Of a stretch of 25,516 nucleotides of DNA, positions 1 through 6,987 are shown piece by piece. Under the pieces are notes generated by a model, which did not search any database, was not told the DNA's origin, and worked only from the letters and a program-made list of their open reading frames with translations. Source of the DNA: Actinomycetota bacterium (GTDB lineage: Bacteria; Actinomycetota; Actinomycetes; S36-B12; UBA5976). The position numbers were made by a program, and so were the translations under genes. The stretch lies in NCBI GenBank assembly GCA_009923375.1, contig RFTO01000003.1, forward strand, positions 1 through 25,516, read 5' to 3'. Each line of letters begins with the position of its first letter. The stretch's first letter is position 1.

Positions 1-1
1 C

Positions 2-1021
2 GCAGCCGATCTGACCTTCGACAACTTCCTGAAGGGCAAGCCACCGGGCTTCGCTGACGAAATGCTGGGCGTCGGTCGCGCCGATCTATGGCGGGCTGGC
101 ACGATCACGCTGTCAGACCTGCTGGACGCACGCGGTGTGCCGCTGACGCTGGCTGAACTGAAGGCGCAATATGGCGCTGCATCATCTGTCGCTGCGAATG
201 TCGTCGCTGCCACTGCCAAGACCGTCGATGCCATCGACGCATTGGTGCAGGAAATGCAGGCTTATCGCTATTCTGACGCTTATGAAAACGCGCTGACTGA
301 ATATGTCGATGCCAAGGCCGCACTAGAGACGCTGACCAAAAACGGGCCTTCAGCTACGCAAAGCATCGCACTTGCAAGGCGCGAAGCTAATCTTCGATAT
401 TGGGAAGCAAGCGATGCCTTCAATCGGGTTAAAAAGACTGAAACCGCATCCATGTTAAAGGTGATCGAACTGCCAGCAGATCGTCGCGGCAGCCCGGCCA
501 GCATCGTCGTCGGCAAGGTCGGGCCAACTATGCGGCAAAAGACCGAAGAAGCAGCAAGGATCGTCGCCAGTTTGGTTGATCGTGATGTGCTGCCGAATAT
601 TTCGGTGCAATATTACAAGGGGAACCGCGCTTATTATACTGACGCAGACCGCACGATCCATGTGAACAAGGACACCAGCCTTTCAACCTATGTTCACGAA
701 ATGATGCACGATCTGGAATATGCGCATCCTGACATCAGCACAAAGACTAAGGCGTTTCTGGTTGAACGCGGCAACGGCATCGCACCAAGGAAATTGAGCG
801 ATATTACCGGAAATAGTGGATATGGCAGCTATGAAGTCGCCTATGAAGATGCGTGGGTCAAACGCGGCGGCAGTGCCTACATGGGCAAGCTATATCCAAG
901 CAATGCGACCGAACTGGTGACGATGGGCATGGAACGCATCATCGCCGATCCGCGTGACTTTGCCGTCCAAGACCCTGACTATTTCAAGCTGATGTTGGAA
1001 ATCATAAGGAACATTAAATAG
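2..1021 (+). CDS. MuF-like minor head protein with C-terminal metallopeptidase domain (5' partial)
   Basis: The frame is open from base 2, so the true start lies left of the window. The first ~50 residues (TFDNFLKGKPPGFADE, then LGVGRADLWRAG and LTLAELKAQYG) match the tail of the Mu F-like minor head protein domain, which helps head morphogenesis and may be packaged. The middle, fragment residues ~60-150, is helical and charged. The C-terminal part carries a zinc-protease signature: HEMMH at fragment residues 232-236 (bases 695-709) and a downstream NATELVTMGME, whose Glu (~304) is a good third ligand. MuF proteins fused to effector or peptidase domains are known in phages. Whether this domain processes head proteins or acts on the host is not visible. 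It is followed by a gene starting on its stop codon. Confidence 0.8.
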   Translation, partial: AADLTFDNFLKGKPPGFADEMLGVGRADLWRAGTITLSDLLDARGVPLTLAELKAQYGAASSVAANVVAATAKTVDAIDALVQEMQAYRYSDAYENALTEYVDAKAALETLTKNGPSATQSIALARREANLRYWEASDAFNRVKKTETASMLKVIELPADRRGSPASIVVGKVGPTMRQKTEEAARIVASLVDRDVLPNISVQYYKGNRAYYTDADRTIHVNKDTSLSTYVHEMMHDLEYAHPDISTKTKAFLVERGNGIAPRKLSDITGNSGYGSYEVAYEDAWVKRGGSAYMGKLYPSNATELVTMGMERIIADPRDFAVQDPDYFKLMLEIIRNIK

Positions 1022-1278
1022 TGTTTATCATGCAGATGGGCGACATGGCCTTCAGGGTCGAATGCGTCGATGGTGGCTTCACCGTCACCAATGAACCGCC
1101 TGACGGCACCACCTACAAAAACGGCCCGCTGTCAGTCGTTGAAGTGGCCTATGCGCAAGAACTGGCCATCGGCACTTATATGCCGGGGCCGTCGATGATG
1201 GAATTTCACACAGCAAGGCGGCTGGGCATCGCACTGCCACAGCCGGAACTGGAAAGTGAACCAGATCGCATCTATTGA
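1021..1278 (+). CDS. Small hypothetical protein after MuF
   Basis: An 85-residue protein that I do not recognise. The chosen start is GTG, sharing one base with the preceding TAG. AAGGA ends 10 bases upstream, a better distance than for the in-frame ATG at 1030. The N-terminal half is beta-rich (FRVECVDGGFTVTNEPPDG). The middle has an alanine/methionine stretch and the C-terminus is acidic. There is no signal peptide, membrane segment or cysteine motif. The tight coupling to the MuF gene and the long gap behind it suggest it belongs to the packaging/head-assembly transcription unit. Functions proposed for such genes would be guesses. Confidence 0.6.
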   Translation: MFIMQMGDMAFRVECVDGGFTVTNEPPDGTTYKNGPLSVVEVAYAQELAIGTYMPGPSMMEFHTARRLGIALPQPELESEPDRIY

Positions 1279-1289
1279 TCACACCTAAA

Positions 1290-1377
1290 GCACGATCTAG
1301 CATCACGGTCGAAGTCGTGCTATTGTGACACCAACCGTGATCATGGCCGTGCCATGATAACGAACCGGCCAGTGGCC
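1290..1377 (+). other. Intergenic region with three inverted repeats
   Basis: The 125-base gap between the gene ending at 1278 and the scaffold gene has no ORF. It holds GCACGA (1290-1295) with TCGTGC (1315-1320), a perfect 8-bp stem ATCATGGC/GCCATGAT with a 3-base loop (1340-1358), and GGCCA/TGGCC (1367-1377). None is followed by a T-run, so a simple intrinsic terminator is unlikely. RNA processing, an operator or attenuation before the highly expressed scaffold/capsid genes would fit. Confidence 0.5.
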
Positions 1378-1403
1378 ACCAACAGTCCAGAGGACAACCA
1401 AAC

Positions 1404-2012
1404 ATGAGCGAAGGCACTGAAGACAACGAAGACCTGAAAACTGCTGTTGAGGCGTTGAGCGCCAAGAACCGCGAACTTCTGGGGGAACTGAAAGCAGCCA
1501 AGGCAAAAGCCAAGGGTGTTGAAATCGACCCGGTGGAGCACGAACAGCTTAGGACGCAGGTCGAGGATTTGACGGGCAAGCTGACCAAGGCCGAAAAGGC
1601 CGCAGCGAAGCAGTTCGAAGATTTGACGAAGGTCGTGGCCAGCAAGGACACAGCTTTGCAGTCTTATCTGATCGACAACGGCCTATCTGATGCGATGTTG
1701 AAGGCAGGTGTTCGGCCCGAAATGATGCCAGCGGTCAAGGCAATGCTGAAAAGCAAAGCCACGATCAAGGACGAGGGCGGAAACATTGCAGCGTTCATGG
1801 GTGATCAACCGCTGACTGATGCGGTTTCTGCGTGGGCAGCCAGCGACGAAGGCAAGCACTTCGTTTCGGCACCTGCGAACACTGGCGGCGGCGCTGCGGG
1901 TGGAAACGGAAACGGCACTGGTGGCAATACCAACAAGGGGAACCTTGGCGGGTCAAAGTCCGAACGCGGTGCTGCGATCAAGTCGATGTTCCCTGAACTG
2001 CCAACCGCCTAA
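1404..2012 (+). CDS. Capsid scaffolding protein
   Basis: A 202-residue acidic, mostly helical protein directly before the major capsid gene, the usual place of the scaffold. Residues ~8-85 have heptad-like, Lys/Glu/Ala-rich coiled coil (for example LSAKNRELLGELKAAKAKA). Residues ~85-150 are a compact helical region. Residues ~158-185 are a Gly/Asn-rich flexible linker, and the last ~18 residues (ERGAAIKSMFPELPTA) look like the C-terminal helix that scaffolds use to bind capsid subunits. AGAGGA lies 9 bases before the ATG. It would guide procapsid assembly and leave or be degraded on maturation. A protease for this is not obvious here unless the metallopeptidase domain of the upstream MuF protein serves, which is speculation. 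Confidence 0.78.
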   Translation: MSEGTEDNEDLKTAVEALSAKNRELLGELKAAKAKAKGVEIDPVEHEQLRTQVEDLTGKLTKAEKAAAKQFEDLTKVVASKDTALQSYLIDNGLSDAMLKAGVRPEMMPAVKAMLKSKATIKDEGGNIAAFMGDQPLTDAVSAWAASDEGKHFVSAPANTGGGAAGGNGNGTGGNTNKGNLGGSKSERGAAIKSMFPELPTA

Positions 2013-2040
2013 ATAGGCACAAACACAAGGGAACAATACC

Positions 2041-3018
2041 ATGGCACTTTCGCAAATGCAGGTCTTCAACCAGTATATCATGCCCGCGACGATTGAGACG
2101 CTGGCGCAGATGGTTGACAAATTCAACGGTGCTTCGGCTGGCGCAATCCGCCTGACGACCGCTGGCTTTGACGGCGACTTCCTTCAGGAAAGTTTCTTCG
2201 CTGCCGTGCATAGCGCACAGCGCCGCGTTGATCGTTATGCGTCGATTGCTTCTGCATCGGCGACCGATCTTTCGCAGTTGAAGAAGTCTGGCGTGAAGGT
2301 CGGCGGCGGCTTTGGCCCGATCAAGTTCGAGCCTTCGCAGCTTACTTGGCTTCAGAAGCCCACCACCGAAGGCATTGAAGTCGCATCGCGCAACTTCGCT
2401 GAAGCCTTGATGAAGGATCAGTTGAACACCGCCATCGCTGCGCTTGCTGCGGCCATTGGTAATCAGGCTTCTGCCACGAACGATGTTTCGGCCACGCCTG
2501 CGGCGATCACCTATTCGGCCATGAACAAAGCAAATGCGAAGTTTGGCGATTATTCGTCTGCTATCGTTGCCAATGTCATGACTGGTTCGGTGTTCCATCG
2601 CTTGATCAGCCAGAACCTTGCCAACACGCCGACGCTTTTCAACGCTGGCAATGTGACCGTGGTCGATATTCTGGGCCGTCCAGTCATCGTCACTGACGCG
2701 CCTGCACTTTATGTGACCGGCACGCCAAACAAGGACAAGGTGCTTGGTCTGGCTGATGGTGCGGCTGTTGTCTATGATGGCGGCGATGTCATCAGCAACG
2801 TCCAGACCACGAACGGCAACACGCGCATCGAAACCACGATGCAGGTGGACTATTCGTTCGGTGTCAGCCTGAAGGGCTACACTTGGGACGAAACGAACGG
2901 CGGCAAGTCGCCGACCGATGCCGAACTGGCCACTGGTTCCAACTGGGACAAGATCGCCACCGACATCAAGCAGACCGCTGGTGTCATCACCATCGGTTCG
3001 GCTGACGTTGCGTTCTAA
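2041..3018 (+). CDS. Major capsid protein
   Basis: A 325-residue protein with the length, position (after scaffold, before connectors) and composition of an HK97-fold major head protein. Visible parts are an N-terminal helical arm (FNQYIMPATIETLAQMVDKFNG), a long middle helix rich in Ala (LNTAIAALAAAIGN, the spine-helix position), the phrase MNKANAKFGDYSSAIVANVMTGSVF typical of capsid proteins, and a beta-rich C-terminus (GRPVIVTDAPALY, TTMQVDYSFGVSLKGYTWD). AAGGGA sits 8 bases before the ATG. No N-terminal delta domain is present, which agrees with a separate scaffold gene. A strong hairpin follows the stop codon. Confidence 0.88.
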   Translation: MALSQMQVFNQYIMPATIETLAQMVDKFNGASAGAIRLTTAGFDGDFLQESFFAAVHSAQRRVDRYASIASASATDLSQLKKSGVKVGGGFGPIKFEPSQLTWLQKPTTEGIEVASRNFAEALMKDQLNTAIAALAAAIGNQASATNDVSATPAAITYSAMNKANAKFGDYSSAIVANVMTGSVFHRLISQNLANTPTLFNAGNVTVVDILGRPVIVTDAPALYVTGTPNKDKVLGLADGAAVVYDGGDVISNVQTTNGNTRIETTMQVDYSFGVSLKGYTWDETNGGKSPTDAELATGSNWDKIATDIKQTAGVITIGSADVAF

Positions 3019-3030
3019 TGAAACAGTGTT

Positions 3031-3056
3031 GGCGGGTGGGCTTCGGCCTGCCCGCC
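3031..3056 (+). terminator. GC-rich UUCG hairpin behind the capsid gene
   Basis: Arms 3031-3041 and 3046-3056 pair over 11 bp (nine Watson-Crick, two G-T wobble pairs) around a C(TTCG)G tetraloop, an exceptionally stable RNA loop. The T-run behind is short (CCTTCA), so termination is probably partial. Its place 12 bases after the capsid stop fits read-down of expression, or protection of the capsid mRNA 3' end. Confidence 0.6.
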
Positions 3057-3082
3057 TTCACGCCATCTAAAAAGGAACCATC

Positions 3083-3265
3083 ATGGCCGACGCCAAGATC
3101 ATTTATGAACCGCATCCTGTCAGCCCTGAACGCAAGGCTGAACTGGTCGGTCAAGGCTTCAGGATCATGGACGCGATCTTCGCGCCTGAAGATGCCAAGC
3201 CTGCGCCAGTGGCAGACAAGCCCGCTGCCGCACCAAAAGCTGCTGCCAAGAAGGCTGATGACTGA
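3083..3265 (+). CDS. Small head-region protein, unknown
   Basis: A 60-residue protein between the capsid and connector genes. A very good ribosome site (AAAAAGGAACC, ATG 4 bases later) marks this start and not the longer ORF in another frame that begins at 3018. The first ~38 residues are a mixed helix/strand segment (YEPHPVSPERKAELVGQGFRI). The rest is a Lys/Ala/Pro-rich tail (PKAAAKKADD). Small proteins of this form are common between phage capsid and adaptor genes. I do not know a proven role. Its stop shares a base with the next start. Confidence 0.65.
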   Translation: MADAKIIYEPHPVSPERKAELVGQGFRIMDAIFAPEDAKPAPVADKPAAAPKAAAKKADD

Positions 3266-3777
3266 TGGCATTTGTCGTTGAAACTGGTGCCGGTTCAGCA
3301 ACCGCAAACAGCTTCGCCAGCACCGCTGCCGCCGATGCCTATGTGGCAGAACGTGGCGTGGCTGGGTGGGCTGCTTTGCTGACTGCTGACAAACAGACGG
3401 CACTGGTCAAGGCGACAGACTATCTGGAAGCCACCTATCGCACTTCATGGCAGGGCTACCGTGTCAGTGGCACACAGGCGCTGTCGTGGCCGCGTTCTGA
3501 TGTCACGGTGGATGAATTCGCAGTTGCGGCCAACATCGTGCCAGTGGCCGTGATCAATGCCTGCATTGAAATGGCGCTGCGGACAGTGGCAGGCACGACC
3601 TTGATTGAAGATCAGGGCCAGCTTGTCATCCGTGAACGGGTCGATGTCATTGAAACTGAATATGCAACTTTCAGCGACCCGGCCACAAAATATCCGTTCG
3701 TCAGCAGGCTGCTGGCACCCTATCTGCTTTCATCTGGCGGGGGCGGCTTCACGCAAGTTCGCGTCCAGCGCACCTAA
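3265..3777 (+). CDS. Head-tail connector (adaptor), DnaT-like family
   Basis: A 170-residue protein matching the phage family often named 'DnaT-like ssDNA-binding protein'. This family sits after the capsid gene and by position is the head-tail adaptor. Signs are the N-terminal ETGAGSATANSFASTAAADA, then AYVAERGVAGWAAL, a helix LVKATDYLEATY, and the conserved W-x-G..LSWPR (SWQGYRVSGTQALSWPR). Next comes a helix (VINACIEMALRTVAG) and the C-terminal strand region with YPFVSRLLAPYL. The start is the ATG that overlaps the preceding TGA by one base. The DnaT-like label comes from distant similarity. Acting as a ring at the portal is the inferred role. Confidence 0.72.
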   Translation: MAFVVETGAGSATANSFASTAAADAYVAERGVAGWAALLTADKQTALVKATDYLEATYRTSWQGYRVSGTQALSWPRSDVTVDEFAVAANIVPVAVINACIEMALRTVAGTTLIEDQGQLVIRERVDVIETEYATFSDPATKYPFVSRLLAPYLLSSGGGGFTQVRVQRT

Positions 3778-3798
3778 TCAACACAAGGAGAAACCATC

Positions 3799-4146
3799 AT
3801 GGCGACTATCACTTCCACCACCTTGCAGGGCGCAGGCGGGCGCGTTGTAACACGCACGACCCTGACCACTTCTGACACTTTCACCTATAACCAGAACAAG
3901 GGCGCAATCCTTATTCTGGACAACGTGACGGCTGGCGCACTGACAGTCGTGATTGACGGCGCTGGTGGTTCGACTGTTCCAGTCACCGGCATCGGCAACG
4001 TCGATGTGACCGCTGGCTATTCCACCGGCAGCATCGCGGCTGGTGCCTGCGTGGCAATCCCATTGGACAGCGTGTTCCAGTATTTGCAGGGCGTCATTGC
4101 TGTCACTGGCGGCACCGGCATCAAGGCCACGCTGGTCGAGTATTGA
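3799..4146 (+). CDS. Small beta-rich virion protein, unknown
   Basis: A 115-residue Thr/Gly/Val-rich protein with alternating hydrophobic residues through its length (AILILDNVTAGALTVVIDGAGG, IAVTGGTGIKATLVEY), suggesting a small beta-sandwich. AAGGAG lies 8 bases before the ATG, one of the best ribosome sites in the window, implying high expression. Low charge, no cysteine pair and no membrane segment. Its place among connector genes allows a capsid decoration or head-fibre role, but I recognise no family. Confidence 0.68.
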   Translation: MATITSTTLQGAGGRVVTRTTLTTSDTFTYNQNKGAILILDNVTAGALTVVIDGAGGSTVPVTGIGNVDVTAGYSTGSIAAGACVAIPLDSVFQYLQGVIAVTGGTGIKATLVEY

Positions 4147-4150
4147 TTTA

Positions 4151-4504
4151 ATGGGGCGGGAAGCTGACAGCGCATCGCGGCTTCTAGCCAAGAACGGGGA
4201 ACTGGTCACAATCCAGTTCCCCGGTTCGCCTTCCTATGATCCTGTCACTGGCGCGGCTGCCGCAGTGCAGGCCGCGACTTCGGTGGCAGCCAATGGTTAT
4301 CCGGCAGCCTACACCAGCGCCAACATCGACGGCACCGTCATCAGGCAGAATGACATTCGCCTGCTGCTGGAACTGATCAGCCCGCGACCTATTCGCGGCT
4401 GTCTGGCCGTGGTCGATGGCGTGACCTATCAAGTGCTTGATGTGCAGGCGATCCGCAAGGAAGCTGCCGATGTCATGTTCATCTGTCAGATCAGGGCAAG
4501 CTGA
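4151..4504 (+). CDS. Head closure / tail-joining protein (putative stopper)
   Basis: A 117-residue protein. The ATG at 4151 is chosen because the longer in-frame extension runs back across the upstream gene. The pattern is helix ASRLLAKNGELVTIQF, then DPVTGA, TVIRQNDIRLLLEL, then VVDGVTYQVLDVQAIRKEA and a last strand MFICQIRAS. Together with its place between adaptor and tail terminator this matches phage head-closure (stopper) proteins, which seal the filled head and bind the tail. The ribosome site is weak (GAG 10 bases upstream), so translation may be coupled to the gene before. The assignment rests on pattern and synteny and not on a clear family match. Confidence 0.58.
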   Translation: MGREADSASRLLAKNGELVTIQFPGSPSYDPVTGAAAAVQAATSVAANGYPAAYTSANIDGTVIRQNDIRLLLELISPRPIRGCLAVVDGVTYQVLDVQAIRKEAADVMFICQIRAS

Positions 4505-4692
4505 TGGCCGAAGACTTCCAACTTCCTATTGGTTCGCGTGTCTGGTTCCCTGCAAAATGGGAATGCGGGACGCTGGACAGCGTGCTGCACGACAGCGACG
4601 GCAATGTGATGGCCTATGTGATCCTGAAGGATGACGGGAAATATCATGCGGTCGATATGCAGACCGTTGAAATCAAGGACGCTGACGCATGA
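4504..4692 (+). CDS. Small tail-region protein, unknown
   Basis: A 62-residue acidic protein. ATG shares its A with the previous TGA, and its own TGA overlaps the following ATG (ATGA), so three genes are translationally linked. It looks like a small beta-barrel: IGSRVWFPAKWECGTLDSV, AYVILKDDGKYHAVDMQTVEI. The short SH3-like arrangement of strands and the W/G pattern resemble small KOW/SH3-type domains, but the similarity is too weak to name. No known phage function. Confidence 0.6.
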   Translation: MAEDFQLPIGSRVWFPAKWECGTLDSVLHDSDGNVMAYVILKDDGKYHAVDMQTVEIKDADA

Positions 4693-5084
4693 GCAACCAA
4701 GCCATTGCAGCGGCACTGGCGCAGCGGCTGGCGCTGCTGAACCTGCCGACCGCTTATGAAAATGCGCCGTTCACACCAGTGGCCGGGCAGACGTTCATCG
4801 CTGAAAATTTCCTGCCTGTCGCCACGCAGGCAGTGGGCATCGCTTCGAATTCGTCTGACAACTTCGGCGGCATTTATCAGGTCACTGTTCATGCGCCGAC
4901 CGGCAGCACGAAGGGTGCAGGCTATGCCATGGCCAAGCAGGTGCAGGATCACTTCCCGCGTGGCTTGGTGCTGACCTATCAGGGCCAGCCTGTCACGATC
5001 ATGCAGTCATCGCAGGGGCCGTCATTTACCGATGGCGACCGCTGGCTGGTGCCAGTGTCGATAAATTATAGGGGCTTTGCATGA
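4689..5084 (+). CDS. Tail terminator protein (DUF4128-like)
   Basis: A 131-residue protein of the phage tail terminator type. It has an N-terminal helix with LAQRLALLN, the phrase YENAPFTPVAGQTFIAENFLP (typical of the family, lambda gpU-like fold), a central strand-turn GIYQVTVHAPTGSTKGAGYAMAKQVQDHF, and the C-terminal DRWLVPVSINYRGF. Tail terminators form a hexameric ring that caps the tail tube once the tape measure length is reached and then dock to the head stopper. Linked by ATGA overlaps to both neighbours. Confidence 0.75.
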   Translation: MSNQAIAAALAQRLALLNLPTAYENAPFTPVAGQTFIAENFLPVATQAVGIASNSSDNFGGIYQVTVHAPTGSTKGAGYAMAKQVQDHFPRGLVLTYQGQPVTIMQSSQGPSFTDGDRWLVPVSINYRGFA

Positions 5085-5506
5085 TGCAGCAGGCCACCAC
5101 TTTTGCCGTGGACATCCAGAAGTTCATCGAAAAGACGAACATCGAAGCCGACAAGGTGGTGCGCAAGGTCTGCCTTGACCTGATGACCGGCATCGTCATG
5201 AAGACACCAGTTGACACTGGCCGGGCGCGGGCGAACTGGCAGGCTTCCATCGACACGCCTGCATCTGGCGCGGTCACATTTAACGCTGATGCAGGGTCTG
5301 GCGCGAAGGCACCGGGCGAAAGCGCATCATCTGCTTCGGCGATTAGTGGTGGCCTATCTGCCGTCACGCAAGCAACTGGCCGCGTGTTCTGGCTAGTCAA
5401 TAACCTGCCCTACATCTACCGGCTGGAATATGGGGCATGGTCAAAACAAGCACCGCATGGTATGGTGCGCACAACAATCGCCGAAATCCAGCGCAAGCTG
5501 ACTTAA
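5081..5506 (+). CDS. HK97 gp10-like tail completion protein
   Basis: A 141-residue protein with the family's hallmarks: a helical N-terminus, MKTPVDTGRARANWQASI (the TPVDTGxxRxxW motif), and a later LPYIYRLEYGAWSKQAPHGMV (the NxLPYxxxLEYGxSxQAPxGM motif). The Ser/Ala/Gly-rich loop at residues ~60-100 is longer than in the shortest members. ATG at 5081 overlaps the terminator gene's stop by 4 bases. A second ATG follows at 5084. The family acts at the head-tail joint or upper tail. Here it completes the set adaptor, stopper, terminator, gp10. Confidence 0.8.
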   Translation: MMQQATTFAVDIQKFIEKTNIEADKVVRKVCLDLMTGIVMKTPVDTGRARANWQASIDTPASGAVTFNADAGSGAKAPGESASSASAISGGLSAVTQATGRVFWLVNNLPYIYRLEYGAWSKQAPHGMVRTTIAEIQRKLT

Positions 5507-5523
5507 TCAAGGAGTGAAGAACC

Positions 5524-5982
5524 ATGGCAACTGATATTTTTTCCAGCGTTGGCACCACCGTTTCAGTGTCTGCAACCGCACCTGCTACCTATGACGCATC
5601 TGGCTTTGCTGCCCTGACTTGGACGCAGTGCGCTGAAATTTCCGACCTGCCGTCTTTTGGCACTGAAGCTGCGCTTGCAACGCACACGCCACTGAAGACT
5701 GGTGTCGTGGCGAAGCGCCGTGGCAGCCTGAACTATGGCAGCGTCGGTCTGACGATGGCCTATTCTGACGTTGATGCCGGTGCTGCGATCCTTCGCACCG
5801 CTGGTGATGCGGCTGCCGGTGTGAACAGCTTCATTTCGTTCCGCGTCACGCTAAAGAACGGTGACATCCAGTATTTCCAAGGGCAGGTCATGTCGTTCAA
5901 GACGACTGTCGGCAATGCTGATGGCATCACGATGATCGAATGCGCCGTCGAACTTGACGGCAGCATCGTCAAGGTCGGCTAA
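5524..5982 (+). CDS. Major tail tube protein
   Basis: A 152-residue beta-rich protein directly before the tail chaperone and tape measure, the standard place of the tube subunit. It shows ISDLPSFGTEAALATHTPLKTGVVAKRRGS (the flexible loop region with the conserved K-x-K/R), YGSVGLTMAYSDVDAG, and SFRVTLKNGDIQYFQGQVMSFKTTVGNADG. The last phrase is the typical tail-tube strand pair before the final strands. AAGGAG at 5510 gives strong initiation. It has no C-terminal Ig-like domain and no sheath gene follows, which supports a siphovirus. Confidence 0.82.
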   Translation: MATDIFSSVGTTVSVSATAPATYDASGFAALTWTQCAEISDLPSFGTEAALATHTPLKTGVVAKRRGSLNYGSVGLTMAYSDVDAGAAILRTAGDAAAGVNSFISFRVTLKNGDIQYFQGQVMSFKTTVGNADGITMIECAVELDGSIVKVG

Positions 5983-5998
5983 TTTAGCCAAGACGAAC

Positions 5999-6058
5999 GG
6001 GTCGGGATAGCGTTCATGGCGCGATAAGGGCGGCTTCATCCACCGCCTTTCCCGATCC
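5999..6058 (+). other. Nested hairpin between tail tube and tail chaperone genes
   Basis: An outer stem GGGTCGGGA (5999-6007) / TCCCGATCC (6050-6058) and an inner stem AAGGGCGG (6026-6033) / CCGCCTTT (6043-6050), each with one wobble pair, share base 6050. The inner hairpin ends in a short T-run, so it could be a weak terminator reducing transcription beyond the abundant tube protein. The 108-base gap contains no ORF. Confidence 0.5.
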
Positions 6059-6090
6059 AACTTTCTGGATGCAATGTGAAGGGTGACACA

Positions 6091-6483
6091 ATGGACTTGA
6101 ATAAACTGAAGCCAGTGATGGCAGACGAAGGCGCGATCATGCAGGTGCGCCATCCTGAAACTGAAGACGCAATCGACGGCATGACCATCACGCTTCTGGG
6201 TCAGGACAGCGCAGTCTATAAGAAAATCCAGCTTGGCAAGCAGCAGGCGGCACTGTCGCGCATCAGCAAGGGCAAGAAGGCCGTTGATCTGGACGCGACG
6301 AAGCTGGCTGAAGACGGCATCGACGATCTGGTGAAGCTGACAGTGGGCTGGGAAGGCTTCACGCTGGACGGCAAGAAGCTGGACGCCACGCCTGACAATG
6401 TGCGCATGGTCTTTTCCGATTGGAACTGGCTGCGCGAACAGGCGCAGGAGTTCGTCGCCGACCGGGCGCACTTCTTTCGCTGA
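6091..6483 (+). CDS. Tail assembly chaperone (G-like)
   Basis: A 130-residue protein between tail tube and tape measure, corresponding to lambda gpG. ATG 6091 is preferred over the in-frame GTG 6076 because GAAGGG lies 7 bases before it. The sequence is acidic and helical: VRHPETEDAIDGMTITLLGQ, YKKIQLGKQQAAL, DDLVKLTVGWEGFTLDGKKL, FSDWNWLREQAQEFV. The W-x-x-x-x-L-D/G and NWLREQ pattern is common in tail chaperones. It coats the tape measure protein before tube polymerisation and is absent from the finished tail. It ends in UUC UUU CGC UGA, where a second frame continues. Confidence 0.78.
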   Translation: MDLNKLKPVMADEGAIMQVRHPETEDAIDGMTITLLGQDSAVYKKIQLGKQQAALSRISKGKKAVDLDATKLAEDGIDDLVKLTVGWEGFTLDGKKLDATPDNVRMVFSDWNWLREQAQEFVADRAHFFR

Positions 6484-6913
6484 ACTGCAAAACGATCTGA
6501 CGCTGTTCGTGAAGCAAGCGGCATGGCTAAACACCGTGCCAGAAAAGCAAAAGCGGTCGCGTCGGGAAACAAGGGCCACAGGGATGCCGCCGATTGAAGC
6601 TGGTGGCTACCTGCTGGAAATTCTGTTCGAAGTCGGGCCGACAAAGCCTGCTGGAATGGCAGGCCAAGTCGGCATCGACGAAATCGACCTTCTGGCATGG
6701 CAGACGAACCAAGACATTCGCCTGACCGGCTGGGAGGCAAGAACGATCAGGCTGCTGTCGCGTGAATATGCGTCAATGCTGGTCGAAGCATCAGATCAAA
6801 ATTGCCCGCCACCATGGGTCGCCACGGTGGTGATCACTGAAGATCAGCGGGATAAGATCGCCGATGCCATGTCTGCGTGGGCAGATCGCCTGAACGCGCA
6901 GCGTGGTGGATAG
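6091..6913 (+). CDS. Tail assembly chaperone fusion (GT-like), made by +1 frameshift
   Basis: Downstream of the G stop the frame one base ahead stays open to 6913 and encodes a conserved-looking domain (AELQNDLTLFVKQA, PPIEAGGYLLEILFEVG, LLAWQTNQDIRLTGWEARTI, CPPPWVATVVITEDQR). This is the sort of T domain found after G in many siphophages. It has no credible start of its own: the only early ATG (6398) lies deep inside G in an unrelated reading and lacks a ribosome site. A +1 slip at UUU-C (6475-6478) joins bases 6091-6477 to 6479-6913 and gives a 273-residue product. In lambda the shift is -1; +1 and -2 versions are known in other phages. The fusion recruits tube subunits to the chaperone-coated tape measure. 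Confidence 0.68.
6472..6483 (+). promoter_or_regulatory. Candidate +1 ribosomal frameshift site
   Basis: UUC UUU CGC UGA: tRNA-Phe on UUU can re-pair perfectly on UUC one base ahead. The A-site holds CGC and then the zero-frame stop UGA. This resembles the known influenza PA-X +1 site (UCC UUU CGU). A -2 shift would reach the same frame, but I see no matching repeat for it here. Confidence 0.55.
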
Positions 6914-6922
6914 TCTGCGACC

Positions 6923-6952
6923 TTGCTTTTCACGGCTTTATGCGTCAATAAT
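6923..6952 (+). promoter_or_regulatory. Weak sigma70-like promoter candidate before the tape measure
   Basis: TTGCTT (6923-6928), 18 bases, AATAAT (6947-6952). The -10 matches five of six consensus bases, the -35 only three. The 74-base gap here is relatively AT-rich. This could equally be chance. Confidence 0.22.
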
Positions 6953-6987
6953 AGGATGGAATTTCTCACAATCGGAGCGCCAGTGGT

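Noticed and set aside
3018..3281. 87-codon frame starting at the capsid stop
   Set aside because: It reads through the hairpin and out of frame over the 60-residue gene, which has a much better ribosome site and a sensible sequence.
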